Source: Actinophytocola gossypii
Lineage (GTDB): Bacteria; Actinomycetota; Actinomycetes; Mycobacteriales; Pseudonocardiaceae
NCBI RefSeq assembly: GCF_025165815.1
Contig: NZ_JAFFZE010000004.1
Location: 248,001 to 312,000 of the forward strand
DNA length: 64,000 nt
Reading direction: 5' to 3'
Both the position numbers and the translations under genes were made by a program. Below, in pieces: positions 8,231-15,488 of this stretch. Position 1 is the first letter of the stretch, and each line of letters opens with the position of its first letter. Under the pieces are notes generated by a model. The model made no database searches. It saw only the letters and a list, made by a program, of their open reading frames with translations, and had not been told where the DNA came from.

Positions 8231-8934
8231 CCGGCACCGGCGCGCCGCTGCTCAAGGTGTGCGGGGCGACGTCCACGGCGGATGTCGCCCTGCTCGCCGA
8301 GTCCGGCGCGGACCTCGTCGGGTTGTGGCACGGGATCCCCGGCGGGCACGCGGAGCTGTCCCCGCCCGACGCCGCGGCGCTGGCCGACGCGACCAGGGCG
8401 GCCGGCGCCGAGCCGGTGCTGGTGACCTTCTCCGGTGACGTCCCCGCGCTGGCCGCGGTGCTGCGGCTGACCGGGATCCGGTGGGTGCAGCTGCACGCCT
8501 ACCAGCTCCCGGCGACCGTGGCGGCCCTGCGCGCGGCCGTGCCGGACGGGCTCACCGTGGTGAAGGTCCTGCACATCCGGTCCGGCACCTGCCTGGAACG
8601 CCCCCTGCTCGGCGCGTACGAGCGGGCCGGCACCGACCTGTTCCTGCTCGACGCGCTCACCGACGACGGCCGGGTCGGCAGCACCGGCCAAGTGCTCGAC
8701 GCCGCCGACGTGCTCGCCGCCGTCGAGCACACCGACCGCCCGTTCCTGCTGGCCGGCGGCCTGTCCGAGGCCAACCGGGTGGACTTCGACGCGGTCGTCG
8801 CCCACCCGCGCTACGCGGGCATCGACGTGGACACCGCCGCCAGGGACGCAGGCGGGCGCTTCACCGGCCGCGCGATCCGCGGCATCGCGCGGGCCTGGCA
8901 CACCGCGCGCCACCCCCGAGACGAGGTCGCATGA
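8227..8934 (+). CDS. Phosphoribosyl-anthranilate isomerase homologue (TrpF-like)
   Basis: A 235-aa barrel with the two catalytic residues of TrpF: Cys in KVCG near the N-terminus and Asp in FLLDAL. The phosphate loop region GSTGQV corresponds to GGTG in the family, and FLLAGGLS is the usual C-terminal phosphate site. Expected reaction: Amadori rearrangement of an N-phosphoribosyl amine to the 1-deoxyribulose form made ready for the TrpC-like enzyme. It starts with GTG inside the stop of the dehydrogenase gene and overlaps the TrpC-like ATG by four bases. Confidence 0.86.
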   Translation: MTGTGAPLLKVCGATSTADVALLAESGADLVGLWHGIPGGHAELSPPDAAALADATRAAGAEPVLVTFSGDVPALAAVLRLTGIRWVQLHAYQLPATVAALRAAVPDGLTVVKVLHIRSGTCLERPLLGAYERAGTDLFLLDALTDDGRVGSTGQVLDAADVLAAVEHTDRPFLLAGGLSEANRVDFDAVVAHPRYAGIDVDTAARDAGGRFTGRAIRGIARAWHTARHPRDEVA

Positions 8935-9644
8935 GTCGGTTCATCGAGTCCCTGCGCGCCGCCCGTCGCCCGCTGGTCATGGAGATCAAGCGGCACGACG
9001 GCGACGGCGCCGACCTGCTCGGCGGCCGGTCGGTCGCCGAGGTGCTGGCCGCCTACGAGGCGGTGGACGCACCCTGCGTCTCGGTCGTCACCGGGCGGTG
9101 GTTCGGCGGCACCGAGGACATGCTGCGCGAGGTCGCCGAGCGCACCGACCGCCCGGTGCTGCAGAAGGACTTCATCACCCGGCGCGACCAGGTCGCCAGG
9201 GCCGCGGACCTCGGCGCGTCGGCCGTACTGCTCACCGCGGGGCTGCTGCCCAGGACGAGCATGCCGGTCCTGGTGGAGGCCTGCCTGTCCGCCGGGCTCA
9301 CCCCGTTCGTCGAGGTCACCGGCGAGGCCGAGATCGACGCCGTGCCGCACGCCGACGAGTGCGTGATCGCGGTGAACAACAAGGACATCCGGACCAGGGA
9401 ACGCGACGCGGGTGACATCGGCCGCAGCCTGCGGCTCCTGCCCGCGCTGGTCCGCGGCGGCACCCGGTGCCCGGTCAGCGCGAGCGGGATCGGCGGCCCG
9501 GCGGTCGCGGCCCGGCTGCTCGACGCCGGCTACGCGGGCCTGCTGGTCGGGACCTCGTTGCTGCGCACCGGGAACCTCGACGACTACCTGTCCGAACTGG
9601 ACGGCCGGCTGGCCGACGCGACCGCCGTGGAGGGCACCCCATGA
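8931..9644 (+). CDS. Indole-3-glycerol-phosphate synthase homologue (TrpC-like)
   Basis: A 237-aa barrel. Expected reaction: ring closure of a carboxy-aryl-amino-deoxyribulose phosphate with loss of CO2 and water to form a fused pyrrole. Kept residues are Glu and Lys in MEIKR, Lys in LQKDFI, Glu in PFVEV and Asn in VNNKD. The Glu of the conserved AESGI motif is replaced: the protein reads SASGI. That Glu belongs to the active site of characterised enzymes, so a changed substrate is likely. The usual K(R)ASPS segment is also altered to KRHDG. It overlaps the thioesterase gene by four bases. Confidence 0.86.
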   Translation: MSRFIESLRAARRPLVMEIKRHDGDGADLLGGRSVAEVLAAYEAVDAPCVSVVTGRWFGGTEDMLREVAERTDRPVLQKDFITRRDQVARAADLGASAVLLTAGLLPRTSMPVLVEACLSAGLTPFVEVTGEAEIDAVPHADECVIAVNNKDIRTRERDAGDIGRSLRLLPALVRGGTRCPVSASGIGGPAVAARLLDAGYAGLLVGTSLLRTGNLDDYLSELDGRLADATAVEGTP

Positions 9645-10369
9645 GTTGGATCCGGCAGTTCCGGGACGCGCCCGGTACGTCGCACCGGCTGGTGTGCTTC
9701 CCGTACGCGGGCGGCACGGCCAAGTACTTCCTGCCCTACGCGAGGGCGCTGCACGCGCGCGCCGAGGTGCTGGCCGTGCAGTACCCCGGCCGGCAGGAGC
9801 GCCGGCACGAGCCACCCGTCGACGACCTGGACGAGTTGGCCCGGCTGGTCGTCGACGAGGTGCTGCCGCTGACCGACCGGCCGCTGACGTTCTTCGGGCA
9901 CAGCATGGGCGCCGCGCTCGCGTTCGAGGTGGCCCGGCTGCTGGAGGGCAAGGGGATCGTGCTCACCGGCCTGTTCGCCTCCGGCCGGCGCGCGCCGTCG
10001 CGGCACCGGGTGGAGCGCACCCACCTGCTCGACGACGGACGGCTGCTCGGCTCGGTCCGCGACCTCGCCGGGGCCAGCGCCCGGCTGCCGGGGTTCGACA
10101 CGTTCGCCCGCGGCGCCCTGCCGCTGATCCGGGCCGACTACCGGGCCGCCGAGACCTACGAATACGTCCCGGGGCCCGCCCTGTCCTGCCCGGTCTTCGC
10201 GCTCACCGGCGACGACGACCCGCTGGCGTCGGTCGAGGAGGTCGCGTCCTGGCGCGACCACACCACCGACCGGTTCGAGCTGCGGGTGTTCGGCGGCGGC
10301 CACTTCTACCTCGACGAGCACCGGGCCGGCGTGATCGAGCTGCTCGCCGGCCACCTCTCCCGAGCCTAG
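9641..10369 (+). CDS. Type II thioesterase (alpha/beta hydrolase)
   Basis: A 242-aa GrsT/RifR-like thioesterase. The nucleophile is Ser88 in GHSMG, the Asp lies in GDDDPLA and the His in GGHFYL near the C-terminus. Such enzymes remove stalled or wrong acyl groups from carrier proteins, and some release products. Its place at the end of the operon supports action on the carrier at 4572 or on assembly-line carriers left of the window. The stop codon shares the palindrome CTAG with the stop of the convergent SARP gene, so the two coding regions overlap by four bases with no terminator between them. Confidence 0.9.
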   Translation: MSWIRQFRDAPGTSHRLVCFPYAGGTAKYFLPYARALHARAEVLAVQYPGRQERRHEPPVDDLDELARLVVDEVLPLTDRPLTFFGHSMGAALAFEVARLLEGKGIVLTGLFASGRRAPSRHRVERTHLLDDGRLLGSVRDLAGASARLPGFDTFARGALPLIRADYRAAETYEYVPGPALSCPVFALTGDDDPLASVEEVASWRDHTTDRFELRVFGGGHFYLDEHRAGVIELLAGHLSRA

Positions 10370-11175
10370 GACGCGGTCAGCAGCTGGCCGCTGGTGTGCT
10401 GGCGGTGCAGCACCGGGTCGGCGTTGAGGATCGCGCGCTGCAGCCGCTGGATCCACACCGACGGCTCCAGCCCGAGCTCGTCGACCATCGTGGTGCGCAG
10501 GTCACGGAAGATCTCCAGCGACCGCCACTGCCGGCCGGACCGGTACTGCGCGATCATGAACTGCGCGCACAGCCGCTCGTTCATCGGGAACCGCGCGGTC
10601 AGCTCGGCCAGCTCGCTGAGCAGGACGTGGTGGCGCCCCAGGCACAGGTCGGCGTCGACGCAGTCCTCCAGTACACCGAGCCGGCTCTCCTCGAGCCGGT
10701 TCACGTGCACGCTGAGCGGGTGCCCGGTCGGCACGTCCACCAGCGCCGGCCCGCGCCACATCTCCAGCGCCCGGCGCAGGGTGTCCGACGCCGCCCGGTA
10801 GTCCTCGCGCGCCATGTCCCGCCTGCCCTGGTGGGCGAGCTGCTCGTACCGGCAGGCGTCCAGGTCCTGCGGACCGATCCGCAGCGTGTACCCGGTGTGC
10901 TGGGTGACCAGCACCGTCTTGCTCACCTCGGTCTTCGACATCCCGAGCGCGGTGCCGATGCGCTGTCGTAAGTGGAAGATGTAGGTCTGCAGGGTCTGTT
11001 GCGAGGTCTCCGGGGGCCGGGTGCCCCAGAGTTCCTCCAGCAGGACCCGGACCGACACCACCTCGTTGGCGTGCAACGCGAGCAGCGCGAGCACCTGCCG
11101 GTGCTTGGCCGCACTCGGGGTCATCGCGCGGCCGTCGACGTACGCCTCCAACGGTCCCAGGACGTTGATCTGCAT
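10366..11175 (-). CDS. SARP-family transcriptional activator
   Basis: A 269-aa Streptomyces antibiotic regulatory protein: an OmpR-like winged helix (about 1-95, starting MQINVLGPLEAY) followed by a bacterial transcriptional activation domain (about 98-245). There is no ATPase or TPR region, so it is the short, pathway-specific type. The start at 11175 follows a GGGAGG ribosome site; the longer upstream frame has no support. It is convergent with the biosynthetic operon and divergent from the YcaO operon. It is the best candidate activator for either set; the direct target is not known. Confidence 0.92.
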   Translation of the reverse strand: MQINVLGPLEAYVDGRAMTPSAAKHRQVLALLALHANEVVSVRVLLEELWGTRPPETSQQTLQTYIFHLRQRIGTALGMSKTEVSKTVLVTQHTGYTLRIGPQDLDACRYEQLAHQGRRDMAREDYRAASDTLRRALEMWRGPALVDVPTGHPLSVHVNRLEESRLGVLEDCVDADLCLGRHHVLLSELAELTARFPMNERLCAQFMIAQYRSGRQWRSLEIFRDLRTTMVDELGLEPSVWIQRLQRAILNADPVLHRQHTSGQLLTAS

Positions 11176-11410
11176 GGCCCTTACCTCCCAAGCTCGGACT
11201 GGCCGGAGCACCTGGGAGAACGCTCGCAGAACGATCAGCCGGCCGGCAGTGAGCAGGGCACGATCGGAGATGTGAAATGTCGCGCGGCGCGGTATGACGA
11301 AAACACACCCGAGCGGTGAGGCGAGCACTGGCCGGCGCGGGCGCTGGTCTCGACACTTCTCATTACAAGGCCACGAGGTCGAAAGCCACTCGAGTCCAGA
11401 GGGAGTCAGC
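11176..11410. promoter_or_regulatory. Divergent promoter region between SARP gene and RiPP-like operon
   Basis: The only non-coding stretch between the two divergent units. Two TCGA-containing heptamers lie at 11379 and 11390, 11 bases apart, the spacing typical of SARP binding repeats. A third TCGA is at 11350. They sit within 35 bases of the peptide ATG, which is close for a classical SARP site. I could not define a convincing -10/-35 pair. Confidence 0.4.
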
Positions 11411-11602
11411 ATGCCCGCCGCCGCAACCTCCAACGTCATCACCCGGCTGGCCGCGTTCAGCGCCGACGCCGGGCAGCCCGACCTCCGCCCCGTCGTGGAG
11501 ATCGAGCGATTCGATCACTGGCACAACCAGCCGGACTCCTTACTGGCCCCCACGTCCATCACCTGGGTGGACCAGCCCGTGCCCACCGGGCGCGCGGCAT
11601 GA
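11411..11602 (+). CDS. Putative RiPP (TOMM-like) precursor peptide, 63 aa
   Basis: A small protein encoded directly before a cyclodehydratase fusion gene, with its stop overlapping that ATG (ATGA). The ATG at 11411 follows a good GAGGGAG ribosome site; an upstream ATG in the same frame (11294) is less likely. It has no Cys. The N-terminal part (about 1-37) could be a leader: VITRLAAFSADAG, then a hydrophobic/acidic VVEIERFD. The C-terminal part contains HWHNQ, DSLLAPTSITW and a Pro-rich tail, giving Ser and Thr as the only azoline candidates. No sequence family is recognised. Precursor status rests on position and coupling; it could instead be an accessory protein. Confidence 0.55.
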   Translation: MPAAATSNVITRLAAFSADAGQPDLRPVVEIERFDHWHNQPDSLLAPTSITWVDQPVPTGRAA

Positions 11603-13896
11603 CCGGCACCGAGATCGGCTCCGGACTCGGTCCTGAGCTTGTCGGGTTCAAACGACATCTGCGGGCCGAGGTCGGCAACGGGGTGACCTACCTGTTCTCC
11701 GAGCGGGGTATGACGACCCTGCGCGGCGCCGAGGTCTCCGCGCTCACCCCGCTGCTCGACGGCACCCGCAGCATGGACGAGTTGCTCGATGTCGCGGAGG
11801 ACCTGCCGAGGGAGAAGGTCGAGGCCGTGGTGGCCCAGCTGAACGAGGCCGGGCTGCTCTCCCTGCGCAAGCCGGACGTCGAGCTGACCGCGGACGAGCC
11901 GACCCTCGCCTACTGGGACACCGTCGGGCTCGACGCCGTGGAGGCGGTGTCCGGCACGGTCACCAAGTCGATCGCGGTGTTCACCGTCGGCGAGGTCGAC
12001 ACGGTCTCCGCCTGGTCGGCGTTCCGGGCGGCCGGGCTCGCGGTGACCGCCGGGCTCCCGCTCGACCCGGCGCACCTGGACGTCGACCTCCCGGTCGTGC
12101 TCTGCGACGACTACCTCAACCCGTGCCTCGGCGAGATGTCCGAGGCGCTGCGGGTGGCCGGGATCCCGTGGCTGCTGGCCAAGCCGGCCGGCGCCCAGGT
12201 GTGGATCGGACCGTTCTTCGAGCCGGCCACGACCGGCTGCTGGTACTGCCTGGCGAACCGGCTCCAGCAGCACCGGCTCGCCGAGTCCTGCGCGGTCGAC
12301 GAGCTGGGCCGCCCCGGCCCGATCCAGGCCCCGATCGCCTCGGTGTCGCCGCTTGCCGGGGCCGCGATGGACCTGGTGGTCCTGGAGGCCACCAAGTGGC
12401 TGGCCGGCCAGCGTTACGTGGGCCAGCGCAGTGTCTGGGTGATGGACAGCGTCGACCTGTCGTCGCGGCACCACGAGCTGCGCGGCCGCCCGCAGTGCGA
12501 GCACTGCGGCGACCCCGACCTGGTGCGCCACCAGGCACGCCGCCCGGTGGTGCTCGGCTCCCGGCCGAAGGCGCCCGGCGGGTCGCACCGGGCGATGACG
12601 CCGGAGGAGACCCTGGCCCGCTACCGGCACCTGGTCAGCCCGGTCGCCGGGGTGGTCAAGGAGATCCACCGCGACCGGCGCGGGCCCGCGCTGTTCAACT
12701 CGTACCGCTCCGGGCAGAACGCCGCGCAGGGCACCCGTTCGCTGGACACGCTGCGCGCCACGCTGCGGATGGAGAACGGCGGCAAGGGCGTCACCGCGCT
12801 CGAAGCCGAGGTCGGTGCGCTGTGCGAGGCGGTCGAGCGCTACAGCGGCACCTACCAGGGCGACGAGCAGCGGATCAGGGGCAGCCTGCGCTCGCTCGGG
12901 GACAGCGCGATCGACCCGAGCACCTGCCAGCTGTTCCACGACCGCCAGTACCGCGACCGCACCGGCTGGAACACCACGCACTCGGCGTTCCAGCACGTGT
13001 GCGACCCGTTCGACGACGAGGCGGAGCTGGACTGGACGCCGGTGTGGTCGATGACCGGGCAGACGCACCGCCTGCTGCCCACCGGGATGCTCTACTTCGG
13101 CACGCCGGTGGAGTCGGGCCCGCGCTTCGTGCAGGCCGACTCGAACGGCAACGCGGCGGGCAGCAGCCTGGAGGACGCGACGCTGCAGGCGATGCTGGAG
13201 CTGGTCGAGCGGGACGCGGTGGCGCTGTGGTGGTACAACCGCACGCCGATGCCGGGGATCGACCTCGGCGCGTTCCGCGACCCGTGGGTGGACGAGGTGC
13301 TGGCCGCGTACGCCGGGGTCGGCCGCGCGGTGTGGGTCCTGGACGTCACCTCGGACCTCGGCATCCCCGCGATGGCGGCGGTGTCCGGCCGGACGGACGG
13401 CGAGCGCGAGGACATCATGTTCGGGTTCGGCGCGCACCTCGACCCGAGGGTCGCGCTGCGCCGCGCGCTCACCGAGCTCAACCAGCTGATGCCGGCGATG
13501 GTCGCCAAGGGCGACGGCGACCGCTACGAGTGCGACGACCCGGACGCGGTGCGGTGGTGGCGGGAGGCCACGGTGGCCAACCAGCCGTACCTGCTGCCCG
13601 ACCCGGCGGTGCCGGCGCGGACGCCGGCCGACTGGAGCCGGCCGCCGTCCGCGGACCTGTACGACGACGTGCGGCGGGTCCACGACGCCATCGCCGGACA
13701 GGGCATGGAGGTGCTGGTCCTCGACCAGACCCGGCCCGACGTCGGGCTGCCGGTGGTCAAGGTGGTCGTGCCGGGGATGCGGCACTTCTGGGCGCGGTTC
13801 GGTCCAGGCCGCCTCTACGACGTCCCGGTCCGGCTCGGCCGCCTGACCGAGCCGACGCCCTACACCGAGCTGAACCCGTACCCCATGTTCATGTGA
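11599..13896 (+). CDS. TOMM cyclodehydratase: RRE/E1-like domain fused to YcaO
   Basis: A 765-aa fusion. Residues 1-95 form a PqqD-like peptide-binding winged helix, and about 100-310 an E1/ThiF-like domain with two CxxC pairs (Cys214/217 and Cys300/303) fitting structural zinc. From about 330 to the end is a YcaO domain with CEAVERY, the NGNAAG and LELVERDAVALWWYN blocks, and GFGAHLDP with RRALTELNQ. YcaO enzymes use ATP to activate backbone amides, giving azolines, thioamides or amidines. The C-terminus ends in a Pro-containing NPYPMFM tail, similar to the azoline-forming branch. It should act on the peptide encoded just upstream. A dehydrogenase gene follows after a strong hairpin. Confidence 0.9.
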   Translation: MTGTEIGSGLGPELVGFKRHLRAEVGNGVTYLFSERGMTTLRGAEVSALTPLLDGTRSMDELLDVAEDLPREKVEAVVAQLNEAGLLSLRKPDVELTADEPTLAYWDTVGLDAVEAVSGTVTKSIAVFTVGEVDTVSAWSAFRAAGLAVTAGLPLDPAHLDVDLPVVLCDDYLNPCLGEMSEALRVAGIPWLLAKPAGAQVWIGPFFEPATTGCWYCLANRLQQHRLAESCAVDELGRPGPIQAPIASVSPLAGAAMDLVVLEATKWLAGQRYVGQRSVWVMDSVDLSSRHHELRGRPQCEHCGDPDLVRHQARRPVVLGSRPKAPGGSHRAMTPEETLARYRHLVSPVAGVVKEIHRDRRGPALFNSYRSGQNAAQGTRSLDTLRATLRMENGGKGVTALEAEVGALCEAVERYSGTYQGDEQRIRGSLRSLGDSAIDPSTCQLFHDRQYRDRTGWNTTHSAFQHVCDPFDDEAELDWTPVWSMTGQTHRLLPTGMLYFGTPVESGPRFVQADSNGNAAGSSLEDATLQAMLELVERDAVALWWYNRTPMPGIDLGAFRDPWVDEVLAAYAGVGRAVWVLDVTSDLGIPAMAAVSGRTDGEREDIMFGFGAHLDPRVALRRALTELNQLMPAMVAKGDGDRYECDDPDAVRWWREATVANQPYLLPDPAVPARTPADWSRPPSADLYDDVRRVHDAIAGQGMEVLVLDQTRPDVGLPVVKVVVPGMRHFWARFGPGRLYDVPVRLGRLTEPTPYTELNPYPMFM

Positions 13897-13914
13897 CCAG
13901 CTGACGCACCGCAC

Positions 13915-13948
13915 GTGGCACCCGGCGGCAGCGGCCGCCGGGTGCCAC
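13915..13948 (+). terminator. Perfect 15-bp hairpin between YcaO and dehydrogenase genes
   Basis: The arms 13915-13929 and 13934-13948 are exact reverse complements around a four-base loop. There is no T-run after it. It lies 18 bases after the YcaO stop and four bases before the GGAGG ribosome site of the dehydrogenase gene. It could be a partial terminator, an mRNA stabiliser that uncouples expression of the two genes, or a translation-control element. Confidence 0.7.
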
Positions 13949-13965
13949 TTCGTGGAGGAGTTCCC

Positions 13966-15396
13966 ATGCCCTTCGAGCACGACGAGCCGCTCCACGCCAG
14001 GAGCCACCTGCGCTCGCTGAGCGAGGATGTCCTGGTCGAGCGGCCGGACGAGCAGGACACCCGGCTGCGGGTGGTGACCCGCTGGGGGGAGTTCGTCTTC
14101 GACGACGTGACCCCGGGCGTCCGCGTGGCCATGGAACGGATGAGCATGGGCCCGAACTCCGTCGCGAACATCGAGCCGGCGAGCCGGGAGGAACGGGCGG
14201 AGCTGCGCCGGATGCTGGACCTGCTGAGCGGATCCGTGGTGCACACGCTGCGCCTCGACGACGACGGCGGCGCGCTGCTGTCGGTGGTCCCGGTGGCCGA
14301 GCACGCCCGCTTCGCGGTGGCCGACATCAAGCCGGACCAACCGGTGCGGCTGTCCCGCTTCGCCGCGATCCGCGCCGGACGCGAGGAGCTGGTGCTGGAC
14401 TCCGCGGTGGCCCCGTTCCAGGTGGTGCTGCACCGCGCGCTCACCTACCGGGCGGTGTTCTCGCTCGGCCGGACGACGACCGTCGCCGAGCTCGCGGGCG
14501 TGCTGCGCGCCGCCCCGCCGGTCGTCGCGGACCTCGTGGGGTACCTGGTCGCCGCGGGCGTGGTGCTGCGCGAACCCGACGGCGCTGACGACCACTCGAC
14601 GCTCGCCGGCTGGTCGCACCACGACCTGATGTTCCACGCCCGCACCAGGATCGGGCGTGACCTGCTCACCCCGGCGGTGTCCCGCGACGGGCCGGCACCG
14701 CCGGTGACCAGGCCGCTGCCACCCGGTCCCCGGTTTCCGCTGTACCGCCCGGAAAGCGACGACCTGGTGGACTCCGGTCCGTCGCTGACCCGGGTCATCG
14801 AGACCGACCGGCTACGCCGGATCGTCTCCGACCGGCCGCTGGACGCCAAGCAGCTCGGCGAGCTGCTCTACCGCGCCGCCCGCGTCCGCTCGGTGTCGGC
14901 GGTGTCCCCCGCGGACCACTCGGGGGTCAGCTACGAGACGTCGGACCGGCCGTACCTGAGCATCGCCGGCCTGTACGAGCTGGAGCTGTACGTCACGATC
15001 AACCGCTGCGCCGAGCTGCCGCGCGGGATCTACCACTACGACCCGGCCGGGCACGCCCTCACGCTGGTCAACGACTCCCCCGCCGACCTGTCCGCGCTGC
15101 TGGACAACGCGCGCATCGCGGCGGGCCGCCGCGAGCACCCGCCCGCGCTGATCACCGTCACCGCACGGGCGGACCGGCTGCTGTGGCTGATGAGCGGCAC
15201 CGGGTACGCGACGACGCTGATGCACCTCGGTGCGCTGCAACAGACCCTGCACCTGGTGGCCGCCGCGGCGGGCCTCGCGACGTACCCGCTGGCGCTGGAC
15301 ACCACCGACACCACCGAGCGGGCGCTCCGACTGGACTGGCCGGCGGAGGTGGGCATCGGCGAATGCGTCGTCGGATACCGCCATCCGTTGCCCTGA
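13966..15396 (+). CDS. SagB-type dehydrogenase (azoline oxidase)
   Basis: A 476-aa protein. The C-terminal half (about 290-470) is the nitroreductase-like FMN domain of SagB proteins: ELLYRAARVRS, RPYLSIAGLYELELYV, GIYHYDP and GECVVGYRH at the end. The N-terminal half (about 1-250) is the less conserved region seen in long actinobacterial members. SagB enzymes oxidise azolines to azoles with FMN. It follows the YcaO fusion and has a clear GGAGG ribosome site, so A, C/D and B components are present. No protease or dedicated exporter gene is adjacent. Confidence 0.87.
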   Translation: MPFEHDEPLHARSHLRSLSEDVLVERPDEQDTRLRVVTRWGEFVFDDVTPGVRVAMERMSMGPNSVANIEPASREERAELRRMLDLLSGSVVHTLRLDDDGGALLSVVPVAEHARFAVADIKPDQPVRLSRFAAIRAGREELVLDSAVAPFQVVLHRALTYRAVFSLGRTTTVAELAGVLRAAPPVVADLVGYLVAAGVVLREPDGADDHSTLAGWSHHDLMFHARTRIGRDLLTPAVSRDGPAPPVTRPLPPGPRFPLYRPESDDLVDSGPSLTRVIETDRLRRIVSDRPLDAKQLGELLYRAARVRSVSAVSPADHSGVSYETSDRPYLSIAGLYELELYVTINRCAELPRGIYHYDPAGHALTLVNDSPADLSALLDNARIAAGRREHPPALITVTARADRLLWLMSGTGYATTLMHLGALQQTLHLVAAAAGLATYPLALDTTDTTERALRLDWPAEVGIGECVVGYRHPLP

Positions 15397-15488
15397 CGAA
15401 CGGACCGGCGGTGCGCATTTCAGATGCGAAAATTTTTGCTAGACTCCACACACAGTGTCGTCCCTGCTTTACGACTTGAGGAACCTCC
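15397..15488 (+). promoter_or_regulatory. AT-rich promoter-like region before histidine kinase gene
   Basis: A local AT-rich block (AAAATTTTT) sits before TAGACT at 15440-15445, a plausible -10 box. A weak TTTCAG lies 16 bases upstream of it. The run also follows the end of the dehydrogenase gene, so it could help end that transcript. The assignment is tentative. Confidence 0.35.

Noticed and set aside
4841-9644. A housekeeping tryptophan operon
   Set aside because: trpE, trpG and trpB are missing, active-site residues differ, and the genes are interleaved with a cupin, dehydrogenase, carrier and thioesterase.
11515-14637. Minus-strand open frame of 1040 codons opposite the YcaO and SagB genes
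   Set aside because: It is the longest open frame here but covers two clearly recognised plus-strand genes, has Val/Arg/His-rich low-information sequence and no start signal.
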